Shown here: in pieces, positions 41,366 to 49,933 of the stretch
Numbering within the stretch: position 1 is the first letter of the stretch
Layout: each line of letters begins with the position of its first letter
Notes under the pieces: generated by a model
Database searches by the model: none
Told to the model about the DNA's origin: nothing
What the model saw: only the letters and a program-made list of their open reading frames with translations
Made by a program: the position numbers and the translations under genes
Assembly: GCF_002995495.1 (NCBI RefSeq)
Contig: NZ_PVZV01000001.1
Coordinates: 930,001 to 994,000 of the forward strand
DNA: 64,000 bases
From: Actinocorallia populi
GTDB lineage: Bacteria > Actinomycetota > Actinomycetes > Streptosporangiales > Streptosporangiaceae
Direction of reading: 5' to 3'

Positions 41366-42931
41366 GTGAGGACCGAGGGAACGAGCAGGGGCCAAGCGGC
41401 CGTGGGAGGCCTGGCGTCGGCATCGGCGGCCGCAGGCGTCGCCGAACTGCTGGCGGCACTGGCCGGTCCGCGTCCGGGTCCGCTCTTCGCGGTGGGTTCA
41501 GCGGTGATCGACCGCACCCCCGAATGGCTCAAGCGGTTCGCCATCCGCACCTTCGGCGAGAACGACAAGCAGATCCTGCTGGCGGGCATCGCGGTGGCCG
41601 TCGCGACGACGGCGGTACTGCTGGGACTCGCCGCCCGGCGCCGGCCGGCATGGGCCGCGGCGGGAATGTTCGCGGCCGGCCTGGCGGGAGCCGTCGCGGC
41701 CGTCACACGACCGGCCGCAGGCGTGCTCGACGCGGTGCCCTCCCTGGGCGGCGCCCTCGTCGGAGCCGCCCTGCTCTGGGTCCTGACGGGAGCACGGCCC
41801 GCCCTCGGCGCGACACGAGAAAGCCCCCTTTTCGGGCCCGCAGGTGCTGACATGCCGGAGCAACGGGCCGGGAGGAGGCTCTTTCTGCTCGGGTCCGCGG
41901 GCGCCGTGGTGGCGGCTGTAGGAGGACCGCCCCTCAGCCGGATGCTGCGGGAGGCGCGGAGCGTCGAGTCGGCCCGGCGCGCGGTGCGCTTGCCCCGGCC
42001 CGCACGGACCGCCGCGCCGCTTCCGGCGGGCACGGATCTGAGGCTTCCCGGGCTCGGCCCGTTCGTCACTCCGAACCGGGACTTCTACCGGGTGGACACG
42101 GCGCTCGTCCTGCCGCAGGTCGATCCGGCCGAGTGGACGCTGCGGATCCACGGGCTGGTGGAACGGCCGGTGGAGCTGAGTTTCGACGAGTTGTTGCGGC
42201 GGCCGCTCGTCGAACACGACATCACCCTGACGTGCGTGTCGAACGAGGTGGGCGGGCCCTACGTCGGCAACGCGCGCTGGCTCGGCCTCCCGCTGGCCGG
42301 GCTGCTGCGGGAGGCCGGGGTGCGGGCGGGCGCCGACCAGCTGCTCAGCCGCTCGGCCGACGGCTGGACCTGCGGGACGCCCCTGGAGAGCGTGCTCGAC
42401 GGACGGCAGGCGCTGCTCGCCGTGGGCATGAACGGGGAACCGCTGCCGGTCGCGAACGGCTTCCCGGCCCGGCTCGTCGTGCCCGGCCTGTACGGGTACG
42501 CCTCGGCCACCAAGTGGGTGGTCGACCTCGAGATCACCTGCTTCACCGACAGCGAGGCCTACTGGGTGGCGCGCGGCTACGCCGAGGACGCCCCCATCAA
42601 GACCCTCACGCGCATCGACGTGCCGCGCCCGCTGCGGCGCCTTCCCTCCGGACGCACCATGGTCGCGGGCGTCTCCTGGGCGCAGCGCCGCGGCATCGCG
42701 GCCGTCGAGGTGCGCGTGGACGGCGGTCCTTGGCGGCAGGCGCACCTCGCGTCCGTCCCGGGCACCGACACCTGGCGGCAGTGGGTCCTGGAGTGGAACG
42801 CCGCTCCCGGAACCCACCGCATCGAGGCCAGAGCCACCGACACGACGGGGGCGACCCAGCCTCCGGCACGCGTCCCACCGTTTCCCGACGGCGCCACCGG
42901 ATGGCATTCGGTCGTCGTCACCGTCATCTGA
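41366..42931 (+). CDS. Membrane-anchored molybdopterin oxidoreductase, sulfite-oxidase family
   Basis: 521 residues. An N-terminal membrane part has about four or five hydrophobic segments (residues 12-190), ending RRLFLLGSAGAVVAAVGG, then an external molybdenum domain (about 215-420). There, VEHDITLTCVSNEVGGPYVGNARWLG holds the Mo-ligating Cys, and GYASATKWVVDLEITCF is also typical. The C-terminal part is the Ig-like dimerisation domain (IAAVEVRVDGGPWRQAHL, WRQWVLEWNAAPGTHRIEARATD). The electron acceptor and substrate are unknown. GTG 41366 has a weak ribosome-binding site. The gene is followed 16 bp later by the fasciclin lipoprotein, probably in one transcript. Confidence 0.9.
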   Translation: MRTEGTSRGQAAVGGLASASAAAGVAELLAALAGPRPGPLFAVGSAVIDRTPEWLKRFAIRTFGENDKQILLAGIAVAVATTAVLLGLAARRRPAWAAAGMFAAGLAGAVAAVTRPAAGVLDAVPSLGGALVGAALLWVLTGARPALGATRESPLFGPAGADMPEQRAGRRLFLLGSAGAVVAAVGGPPLSRMLREARSVESARRAVRLPRPARTAAPLPAGTDLRLPGLGPFVTPNRDFYRVDTALVLPQVDPAEWTLRIHGLVERPVELSFDELLRRPLVEHDITLTCVSNEVGGPYVGNARWLGLPLAGLLREAGVRAGADQLLSRSADGWTCGTPLESVLDGRQALLAVGMNGEPLPVANGFPARLVVPGLYGYASATKWVVDLEITCFTDSEAYWVARGYAEDAPIKTLTRIDVPRPLRRLPSGRTMVAGVSWAQRRGIAAVEVRVDGGPWRQAHLASVPGTDTWRQWVLEWNAAPGTHRIEARATDTTGATQPPARVPPFPDGATGWHSVVVTVI

Positions 42932-42947
42932 AACAAGGAGAAGCATC

Positions 42948-43553
42948 ATGAAGCGTGCCGTCCTCACCGCGGGGATCATTCTGGCGCTCGGCCTCGGCAC
43001 CGCCGCGTGCGGTGCCGACGAGGAGACCGAAGCCGCCTCCGGGAACCCCGCCACCACGTCGGCATCGCAGGCGCCCGCGGGTGAGAACTTCGGCCCGGGT
43101 TGCGCGGCGGTTCCCAAGGACGGCCCCGGCAGCTTCACCGGAATGGCCGCCGACCCCGTCGCCACCGCGGCCTCCAACAACCCCGTCCTGTCCACCCTCG
43201 TCACCGCGGTGAAGAAGGCGGGCTTGGTCGACACCCTCAACTCCGCCCAGGACATCACCGTCTTCGCCCCGGCAAACGACGCTTTCGCCAAGATCCCCGA
43301 AGCCGACCTGAACAAGGTCCTCGCCGACGAGAAGACGCTGACCGGCGTCCTCACCTACCACGTCGTCGAGGGCCGCAAGACGCCCGCCGACCTTGCCTCC
43401 GGATCCTTCAAGACCCTGCAGGGCGGCACCGTCACCGCTAAGGGAGGCGGCACCGACTACACCGTCAACGGGGCGAAGGTGGTCTGCGGAAACGTGCAGA
43501 CCGGCAACGCCACCGTCTACATCATCGACACTGTCCTGATGCCTGCGAAGTGA
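42948..43553 (+). CDS. Fasciclin-domain lipoprotein (MPT70/MPT83-like)
   Basis: 201 residues. A lipoprotein signal peptide ends at lipobox GTAAC (Cys about 21), followed by a Thr/Ser/Ala linker and one FAS1 domain (about 70-200) with DITVFAPANDAFAKIP, LTYHVVEGRK and VYIIDTVLMPAK. Extracytoplasmic, membrane-anchored. In Mycobacterium tuberculosis the homologous MPT70/MPT83 genes are controlled by SigK, and here sigK and rskA follow directly. ATG 42948 has AAGGAG. A 15-bp perfect hairpin immediately after the stop separates it from sigK. Confidence 0.93.
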   Translation: MKRAVLTAGIILALGLGTAACGADEETEAASGNPATTSASQAPAGENFGPGCAAVPKDGPGSFTGMAADPVATAASNNPVLSTLVTAVKKAGLVDTLNSAQDITVFAPANDAFAKIPEADLNKVLADEKTLTGVLTYHVVEGRKTPADLASGSFKTLQGGTVTAKGGGTDYTVNGAKVVCGNVQTGNATVYIIDTVLMPAK

Positions 43554-43558
43554 AGCCC

Positions 43559-43596
43559 CTCACCGGAGCCGCCGGTCAGGAGGCGGCTCCGGTGAG
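43559..43596 (+). terminator. Perfect 15-bp hairpin between fasciclin gene and sigK
   Basis: Positions 43559-43573 pair perfectly with 43582-43596 around an eight-base loop, starting six bases after the fasciclin stop. No T-run. It probably terminates or attenuates transcription, allowing high fasciclin output relative to the downstream sigma factor, or it stabilises the fasciclin mRNA 3' end. Confidence 0.8.
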
Positions 43597-43629
43597 ACCC
43601 ACGCGTCCCGCCAACGACCAGGGAGAGAG

Positions 43630-44229
43630 ATGAGTGATCCGTTCGCCGAGGGCGCTCGGGACACCTCGCAGCAGACCGAAGACGACGCTCCTGAGGGACT
43701 GGCCGCACTGCTGCAGTACGTGGCCTGCGGTGACCGACGGGCGTTCGAACTCGTCTACGAGCAGGTGTCGGGGCCCGTCTACGGCACGATCCTGCGCGTC
43801 GTACGCGACCCTGCGCAGACCGAGGAGGTCGCGCAGGAGACACTGGTCCAGGTGTGGAGAGAGGCTTCGCGGTTCGACCCGCTCCGGGGGAGCCCGATGG
43901 CCTGGATCCTCACACTCGCCCACCGGCGGGCCGTCGATCGCGTTCGCAGCGTTCAAGCCGGTTCCGCTCGGGAGCAGCGGGCGGGATACGTGGAGCGGGA
44001 GCACGACCACGTGGTCGAAGAAGTCGAGACCCGGCTCGACCGCGAACGGGTACGCCGCTGCCTCGGTGGTCTCACCGGGTTGCAACGCGAGTCCCTCACG
44101 CTCGCCTACTACTCGGGGTACACCTATCCCGAGGTGGCCGGACTGCTGAATGTGCCGCTCGGCACCGTCAAGACCCGCATGCGCGACGCTCTCATCCGGA
44201 TGCGCGACTGCCTGGGAGTGGACCGATGA
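43630..44229 (+). CDS. sigK: ECF sigma factor, SigK group
   Basis: 199 residues. Sigma region 2 (about 35-105) contains FELVYEQVSGPVYGTILRVVRDPAQTEEVAQETLVQVWREASRFDP and MAWILTLAHRRAVDRVRS. Region 4 (about 135-190) contains LTGLQRESLTLAYYSGYTYPEVAGLLNVPLGTVKTRMRDALIRMRDCLG. The SigK identity rests on sequence style, the RskA-type partner overlapping by four bases, and the adjacent FAS1 lipoprotein gene. It is held inactive by RskA at the membrane until regulated proteolysis. ATG 43630 has GGGAGAG upstream. Confidence 0.9.
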   Translation: MSDPFAEGARDTSQQTEDDAPEGLAALLQYVACGDRRAFELVYEQVSGPVYGTILRVVRDPAQTEEVAQETLVQVWREASRFDPLRGSPMAWILTLAHRRAVDRVRSVQAGSAREQRAGYVEREHDHVVEEVETRLDRERVRRCLGGLTGLQRESLTLAYYSGYTYPEVAGLLNVPLGTVKTRMRDALIRMRDCLGVDR

Positions 44230-44936
44230 ACGCCCACGACATGCACAGCCTCCTGGCTCCCTACACGCTGCACGCGCTCACTGATGTCGAACGCCGCCGT
44301 TTCGAACACCACCTCACCGAGTGCGAGAGCTGCGCCGAGGAACTGCGAGGCTTGAACGAGACGGCTGCGATGCTCGGAGTCGCCCTCTCCCGACGTCCTC
44401 CGGCGGTGCTGCGCGAACGCGTCATGGAGGAGGTCTCCCGTACTCGGCAGCTTCCGCCGAGGGTCGGGAACCACCGCAGGTGGCGCTGGAACCTTCCGGG
44501 TACCCCGTTGCTGTTCCTTGCCGCCGCAGCTGTCATCACCGCCGTCCTCTTCACGGGCTTCACCGTTTTCTCGAGCTCTGACCAGGTGCGCCACCCCGAC
44601 CCGCAGATCGACGCGGTGCTGTCCGCCTCGGACGCCCGTGACGTCGAATTCCGGCTGGCCGGAGGAGGCAGCGGAACCCTCGTCGTGTCCCGCTCTCTGA
44701 ACAAGGCGTTCATCACGATGGACGGCCTGCCCGCCATCCCCGCCACCCGCGCCTACGAGCTGTGGCTCCTCGGCCCCGGAACTCCACGTCCAGCCGGCCT
44801 GATGCATGACACCCGCGGCTCGCGGCTGCTCACCGCCCTCGACGACGCGACCCAGGTGGGCGTCACCGTCGAGCGCGCCGAAGGGGTCTCCGCCCCCACC
44901 AGCGCGCCGATCTTCACCTTGCGCCTCCCCGGCTGA
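44226..44936 (+). CDS. rskA: Anti-sigma-K factor RskA
   Basis: 236 residues. The N-terminal cytoplasmic anti-sigma domain contains the zinc-type motif HHLTECESCAEEL (H-x3-C-x2-C). One transmembrane helix (LLFLAAAAVITAVLFTGFTVF, about 98-118) follows, then an extracytoplasmic RskA domain (VEFRLAGGGSGTLVVSRSLNKAFITMDGLP, YELWLLGPGTPRPAGLM). It sequesters SigK and releases it after intramembrane proteolysis. The start overlaps the sigK stop (ATGA), fixing near-equal synthesis. Confidence 0.92.
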   Translation: MNAHDMHSLLAPYTLHALTDVERRRFEHHLTECESCAEELRGLNETAAMLGVALSRRPPAVLRERVMEEVSRTRQLPPRVGNHRRWRWNLPGTPLLFLAAAAVITAVLFTGFTVFSSSDQVRHPDPQIDAVLSASDARDVEFRLAGGGSGTLVVSRSLNKAFITMDGLPAIPATRAYELWLLGPGTPRPAGLMHDTRGSRLLTALDDATQVGVTVERAEGVSAPTSAPIFTLRLPG

Positions 44937-44989
44937 CCCCGGTTTCCGGGAAGCCTGCAGAAAGGGGCAATTTCGGCCATGATTCCGCA

Positions 44990-45006
44990 ATACCCCCTAT
45001 GGGTAT
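44990..45006. promoter_or_regulatory. CsoR-like operator (copper-box) before the DUF4396 gene
   Basis: ATACCC (44990-44995), a five-base spacer CCTAT, then GGGTAT (45001-45006): a perfect inverted repeat matching the TACCC-N-GGGTA pattern of CsoR/RcnR-family metal-responsive repressors. It sits about 50-65 bp upstream of the DUF4396 start, in promoter position. No csoR gene is in the window, so the repressor would be encoded elsewhere. Confidence 0.72.
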
Positions 45007-45057
45007 ACGGTTAGTCATGTCGGACAGCGGTACAGAGGAGAGCGGGGTCGACTGGCC

Positions 45058-45561
45058 ATGGACCACACCGAGCACCACCATGGACACTCCGGGCACCAAG
45101 GGCACGACCATGGGCACACGGCGGCGGGGGCCTCCTGGAGCACGGCGGTGAAAGCCACCCTGCACTGCTTGATGGGATGCGCCATCGGCGAGATCCTGGG
45201 CATGGTCATCGGCACCGCGTTGGGCTGGGGCAACGTCCAGACGATGACCCTGGCGATAACGCTGGCGTTCTTGTTCGGCTACTCGTTCACCTTGTTCGCC
45301 GTCCGGCGGGCCGGAGTGCGCCTCAGGCAGGCGGTCAGGGTGGCGCTGGCCGCGGACACCGTCTCCATCGCCGTCATGGAGCTCGTCGACAACGGCATCA
45401 TCGCCCTCACCCCCGGCGCGATGGACGCCCACCTGACGGACGCCCTCTTCTGGTCGGCCCTCCTGGGCGGTTTCGTCGTCGCCTTCGTCATCACCACCCC
45501 CGTCAACAAGTGGCTGATCGGCCGAGGCAAGGGCCACGCCGTCGTCCACGCCTACCACTGA
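45058..45561 (+). CDS. DUF4396 membrane protein with His-rich N-terminus
   Basis: 167 residues. The first 20 residues are extraordinarily His-rich (DHTEHHHGHSGHQGHDHGH), a likely cytosolic or external metal-binding tail. The rest is DUF4396: WSTAVKATLHCLMGCAIGEILGMVIG, three further hydrophobic segments, and FWSALLGGFVVAFVITTPVNKWLI. The Cys in LHCLMGC and conserved Glu could form a metal path. With the CsoR-like box upstream this suggests a copper-responsive membrane protein (handling or uptake); that is inference. ATG 45058 lacks a good ribosome-binding site. Confidence 0.88.
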   Translation: MDHTEHHHGHSGHQGHDHGHTAAGASWSTAVKATLHCLMGCAIGEILGMVIGTALGWGNVQTMTLAITLAFLFGYSFTLFAVRRAGVRLRQAVRVALAADTVSIAVMELVDNGIIALTPGAMDAHLTDALFWSALLGGFVVAFVITTPVNKWLIGRGKGHAVVHAYH

Positions 45562-45637
45562 CCGAACACCCGACGAGCGCCCCCGGCCAGGGGACGCTTC
45601 TCCTTCCACGCCACCGGCCGTACGCAACGACCCCTGC

Positions 45638-45800
45638 GGCTGCATGGAACGGCTCCGCCGGTCGTACGGAACGGCTTCTGGTGGCTGCGGGAGGTTCCGC
45701 CGGTTGTACGAGCGGCTCTCGGCGCTCGCAGGGACGGCTTCCCGCAGTTGTGCGGAACGGTTTCCGGCGGCTGCATGGAACGGCTCTCGGTGGGTGCGCA
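45638..45800. repeat. Degenerate tandem array, about 23-bp period
   Basis: The gap between the DUF4396 gene and the ABC ATPase gene (45562-45868) contains about seven degenerate units of 19-24 bp typified by TGCGGAACGGTTTCCGGCGG. The segment GCGGCTGCATGGAACGGCT occurs exactly at both ends of the array (near 45637 and 45769). No gene is apparent. The open frames through it only cycle through the repeat. Confidence 0.75.
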
Positions 45801-45868
45801 CTTCCGGGAGGCCGGCCCTGGTGCGGGGGCATCGGGTGGAGGCGGTGCTCCAGGGCCGGTCCTCGGAG

Positions 45869-46699
45869 TCAGTCCTGGAGCGGGGGCTCCGGGGTGGAGG
45901 CGGCGCTCCAGCGGCCGTTGGCGCGAGTGATGGTGATGGGGTGGTCGAAGCAGGCGCTGATCAGGCCGGTGGTGAGGGTGGCGGGGGCCGGTCCGGCGGT
46001 CAGGACGGCGCCGCGGCGGAGGAGCAGGGCGTGGGTGGTGGTGGCGGGCAGCTCCTCCAGGTGGTGGGTGACCAGGACGGACGTGAGGGCGGGGTGGCGG
46101 CGGCGCAGGGCGTCCAGACGGGACAGCAGGCGTTCGCGGGCGACGAGGTCGAGGCCGGTGGCGGGCTCGTCCAGCAGGAGCAGGTCCGGTTCGGGCATGA
46201 GGGCGCGGGCGATCAGGGCGCGGCCGCGCTCCCCCTGGGAGAGCTCGGGCCAGCGGGCCGCGGCGCGGTCGGTGAGCCCCATCAGCTCGATGAGCTCGGC
46301 CGCGCGGCTTCGCTGCCCGTCGGTGGGCGTCCAGCGGGGCACCAGTTCGATGGTGCCGGTCACGCCGGTGAGGACGACCTCGAGCACGGTGCGCGCCGAC
46401 TGCAGCGGGTGGCGCGGGTTGACGTGGCCGATCCGCATCCGCAGGTCCTGGACGTTGACGCGCCCCAACCGGTGGCCGAGGATCTCGGCGGTGCCGCGGG
46501 TCGGGTGCGTGTAGGCGCCGAGGACGGACAGCAGCGTGCTCTTGCCCGCGCCGTTGGGCCCCAGCAGCGCCCAGTGCTCACCGGCGCGCACCGTCATCGA
46601 GACCTCGTCCAGCAGAAGCTTGCCGTCCCGCACGAGATCCAGCTTCTGGATGTCCAGCACCACTTCGGACAGAACCGGAGACGGGACCACGGTCGGCAA
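45869..46699 (-). CDS. Free-standing ABC transporter ATP-binding protein
   Basis: 276 residues, one ABC ATPase domain: Walker A LLGPNGAGKSTLLSVL (about 46-61), Q-loop region IGHVNPRH, signature LSQGERGRALIARAL, Walker B DLLLLDEPATGLD and H-loop VLVTHHLEEL. It is of the ModF/YlmA-like group that often lacks a membrane partner gene. No permease is adjacent. TTG 46699 has a GGAG site six bases upstream and is chosen. It is downstream of, but 150 bp away from, the DUF5682 operon on the same strand. Confidence 0.9.
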   Translation of the reverse strand: MPTVVPSPVLSEVVLDIQKLDLVRDGKLLLDEVSMTVRAGEHWALLGPNGAGKSTLLSVLGAYTHPTRGTAEILGHRLGRVNVQDLRMRIGHVNPRHPLQSARTVLEVVLTGVTGTIELVPRWTPTDGQRSRAAELIELMGLTDRAAARWPELSQGERGRALIARALMPEPDLLLLDEPATGLDLVARERLLSRLDALRRRHPALTSVLVTHHLEELPATTTHALLLRRGAVLTAGPAPATLTTGLISACFDHPITITRANGRWSAASTPEPPLQD

Positions 46700-46850
46700 G
46701 GCACTCTCCTCATCAGCGGGAACGAACCCCCGGCACAGGACCGGTGATCTCGCAAACTACCCGCACCCCACGAGCCCGTCAGCCGCACCCCGCCAGAGTC
46801 CCCTGCCTGCGCTCGCAGGAGCCCGCCTTCAGCTCCCTTGGAGGCCGTCC

Positions 46851-49800
46851 CTATTTCCCAAGGGCCGCGATGGCGGCGGCGGTTTCGGGGTGGCGGGCCA
46901 GGAGGGCGGTCACCTCCTCCGGGCCGCCTGCGGGGGACGGGGCAGGGGTCTGCCAGACGGGGTCGTGGCCCAGGAGGGCTGCGATGGCGTCGCAGGGGGC
47001 CGGGTGGGCGGACAGGAGGGCGGCGGCGGGGGTGGCAGGGGCTCGGGGTTCCCTGCGTGCGGGCCGCCGGCGCTCCCAGGGCGGGGTCCAGGCGTCGAGG
47101 GCGGGGAGGGCGGCGGGGAAGGTGCGGTCGGCCTCGCGGACGAGAGTGGGCAGAAGGCCGCCGGAACCGGCGCGCAGGGTGGTGATGAGCTTGGGGAGCC
47201 AGGGGAGGAGGACGGCGTCGGGGAGGCGGCCGAAGGCCTTGGACAGGAGTTCCACGACGAAGGGGGTGAGGGTGGGGACGGGGTCGAGGGCGTGGATGAA
47301 GCCGTTCAGGTAGTGGGGGAAGGCCTCGATGGAGAAGGGGTTGTCGAGCAGGCCGTCGCACAGGGCGCGCAGCTCGTCCTGGGGCAGCAGGCCCAGGCGG
47401 GAGCGTGCGGCCCACAGCAGGGCGACCTTGGCGGGGGACTCGGGGTGGGACTGGCGTACGGCCAGCTCCAGCTGGGTGTGGTCGCAGCCCAGGGACAGGG
47501 CGAGGCCCTCCATGCCGAACAGGAAGCCCAGCATGGCCGCGACCTGCCGGACACCGCCGGCGTCGTCGGTGAAGGCCGTCGGCAGCAGTGTGCAGTAGTG
47601 CGCGTAGCCGGTGGTGACGAACTCCTCGCACCAGCGGGGAAGGGCGGGTTCCGCCGCACGGTGGTGGGTGAGCAGGCGGCGGATGCGGCGCAGCACCTCG
47701 GGCGCGTCGTCGACGTCGCGTTCGGCGGCCAGGAGCTCCACGGCCCGCACGCCGAGCTCGTCGGGGAGCCGCCGCCCCGGCAGGAAGCGGATGGCGTCCT
47801 CCACGGCGGCCAGCGCGGTGGAGGCGGTGGCCTGGGGATGCCGGACGGCGCGGCGCAGCCGCTGCTCCAGCACCTGCTCGACGGTCACGCCCTCGTAGCC
47901 GAGTTCGACCAGGGCGCGCTGGTCGCGGCCGAGCGCCAGGTCCCAGCTCTCCTGGATGGAGCGTTCACCCAGCTCGCGGGAGCCCATGATGGGCCGGACG
48001 GTGCCCTTGGGCAGCAGCCGGTGCAGGATCCACAGCAGGTCCGAGCAGGGCGCCAGCTCGGGCCGGGTCTTCAGGTCCATCAGGGCCCGCTGGATCGTGC
48101 GCGCCTGCAGGTTCAGCCCGAGCGGCTCCAGCCTGTCGAGCACGTCCCGCGCCAGCGGCGGCAGCGACTCGTACCCGACCTGGCCGATCCGGTCGCCGCC
48201 GAGCAGGATCTCGCACAGCCGGGCGACGTCGCGCCGGCCCGGCACCGTGTCCTTCTCGATGCAGGTGACGGCCGCGTCCTGGAAGTCGTACGGCGTCGGC
48301 CGCCGCCGGTTCCGCATGTTCGCCAGCAGCACCGACGTCTCGAACACCGCGATCGCGTCCGCCGTGCTGGCCTGATATCCGTTCCGCCGGGCCAGCCGCA
48401 CGATGTCCACACACCAGCCGAGCAACTCGCCCTCGTCGAGCACGTTCTGCGCCGGCGGCTCCGCCAGGAACCCCGACAACCGGTCGTCCACCGACTCCGG
48501 GAGGGCGCTCGGCCGCACCCGTTCGTCCGCTCCCACCTGCGCTTCGGTGCCTGGAGCCGCTCGGCCCGTCTTCACAGGACCTTCGTGCGGCCCGTTCGCC
48601 GGGGGAGCGGCGGCCGTCTGTCCGGCCTGCCGGTGCGTCTCCTCCGGGAGCGCGGGACCGCGGTGCTGCGGCGTGGAGACGGGCGGAACGGAGACGTCCA
48701 GGGCCTCCTGCCCGGCCCGGCCGCGGGCGCTCTTGTGGTTTTTGAGGCGGAAGGGCTTCACGCCGGTGTGCTTGAGGGCCTTGGACCAGGTGGCGGCGGC
48801 GATCGAGACGGAGCCGGGCGCGAGCCCGAACTGGGCTTCGATGGCCGAGTGGCTGGACGGGATGAGGCCGTACTGCCAGCGGGTCTTCGTACGGGGCTCG
48901 ATCTCGTGGGAAGCCGTGGCCGCGAGACCGAACTGCTCGACGCGGCTGGCGGCGTGGAAGGCGCCGCAGACGTACAGGCAGTCGGACGGGTCGGTGCCGG
49001 ACGCGGCGAGGTGTTCGCGCATGCGCGTCCACATGTGGCGTTCGCGCTCCTCGTCGCGGCCTTCGTCGCCGTCGCGGCGCAACCGCCGGAACAGGCTGCC
49101 GACCATGACCATGACCTGGCGGTAGGTGTCGTAATCGGCACCGGACAGCGGCTGCTCCACGTACTGGTCCCACCACTCCGACCAGTGGCGGACCTTGCCG
49201 TGGTGCAGCAGGTACCGCTCCAGCTCGGCGAAGCGGGGGCGCAGGTCGCCCAGCTCGACGCCCACCGAGTCGCCGTGCAGCGCGGCCTCCTCTTCGGACG
49301 TGGCGGACGCACCGGAGGCCCGGGGCGTGCCCGGCACGTCGGACTCGGGTGCTTCCTCTCCCCGGCGGCGCGGCTGCCACTGGAAGACGTGGTCGCTCGA
49401 ACGGTCCACCGGCACCAGCTCGACGCCCGGCGTCTCCAGCGCGTAGGCGATGGCCTGGTACTCGGCGGACGCCTCCGTCACCGGCGCGATCACGCTCAGC
49501 GGCGCCCACTCGGCGGGGAAACCGTCGAGCTCGGTGGCGAACGCCTGCAGCGCGACGGGCAGGCGGCAGTTGCGCAGCTCCCCGAGCAGCGGCCCGAGGT
49601 CCTCGCACAACTCCAGGTAGACGACCTTCGGCCGCTTCTCCCGCAACCTCCGCGCCATGGCCAGCGCGGAGGACGGCGAGTGGTGGCATACCGGGAAGAT
49701 CTCGAGTTCCTCGTGCAGTGCCCGGTCGACGTCGTCGACCATGCCGGCGAGGATCCCGGACAGCCCGTCCGGGCCCTCGGCGAAGGCTCCGGCGGCGTCG

Positions 49801-49883
49801 AGCAGCTGTTCGCGGAGCGCGGCGAACGGGTTCATCGGGTACGCGGCGTGCGGCCCCGCCCGCAGGACGGGCAGGGGGAACAC
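46851..49883 (-). CDS. DUF5682 (YehM-like) protein, last gene of the MoxR/vWA operon
   Basis: 1010 residues. The N-terminal region (about 60-320) resembles the TraB/TIKI/EreA hydrolase superfamily: FPVCHHSPSSA (66-72), PKVVYLELCEDL (85-96), then ERERHMWTRMREHL (279-292) and CLYVCGAFHAASRVEQFGL (302-320), i.e. His near the start, Glu after a strand, an R-x-x-M helix and a G-A-x-H. A Pro/Ala/Ser-rich linker (about 390-450) precedes about 550 helical residues homologous to DUF5682. GTG 49883 has a strong GGGAGGG site. Cytoplasmic. Likely the effector or substrate of the MoxR-vWA pair encoded upstream; function unproven. Confidence 0.85.
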   Translation of the reverse strand: MFPLPVLRAGPHAAYPMNPFAALREQLLDAAGAFAEGPDGLSGILAGMVDDVDRALHEELEIFPVCHHSPSSALAMARRLREKRPKVVYLELCEDLGPLLGELRNCRLPVALQAFATELDGFPAEWAPLSVIAPVTEASAEYQAIAYALETPGVELVPVDRSSDHVFQWQPRRRGEEAPESDVPGTPRASGASATSEEEAALHGDSVGVELGDLRPRFAELERYLLHHGKVRHWSEWWDQYVEQPLSGADYDTYRQVMVMVGSLFRRLRRDGDEGRDEERERHMWTRMREHLAASGTDPSDCLYVCGAFHAASRVEQFGLAATASHEIEPRTKTRWQYGLIPSSHSAIEAQFGLAPGSVSIAAATWSKALKHTGVKPFRLKNHKSARGRAGQEALDVSVPPVSTPQHRGPALPEETHRQAGQTAAAPPANGPHEGPVKTGRAAPGTEAQVGADERVRPSALPESVDDRLSGFLAEPPAQNVLDEGELLGWCVDIVRLARRNGYQASTADAIAVFETSVLLANMRNRRRPTPYDFQDAAVTCIEKDTVPGRRDVARLCEILLGGDRIGQVGYESLPPLARDVLDRLEPLGLNLQARTIQRALMDLKTRPELAPCSDLLWILHRLLPKGTVRPIMGSRELGERSIQESWDLALGRDQRALVELGYEGVTVEQVLEQRLRRAVRHPQATASTALAAVEDAIRFLPGRRLPDELGVRAVELLAAERDVDDAPEVLRRIRRLLTHHRAAEPALPRWCEEFVTTGYAHYCTLLPTAFTDDAGGVRQVAAMLGFLFGMEGLALSLGCDHTQLELAVRQSHPESPAKVALLWAARSRLGLLPQDELRALCDGLLDNPFSIEAFPHYLNGFIHALDPVPTLTPFVVELLSKAFGRLPDAVLLPWLPKLITTLRAGSGGLLPTLVREADRTFPAALPALDAWTPPWERRRPARREPRAPATPAAALLSAHPAPCDAIAALLGHDPVWQTPAPSPAGGPEEVTALLARHPETAAAIAALGK

Positions 49884-49933
49884 CGCTCCCTCCCTTCACG
49901 GAGACGGAGAGTGGGCTTCGAGACGGGCGGAGG

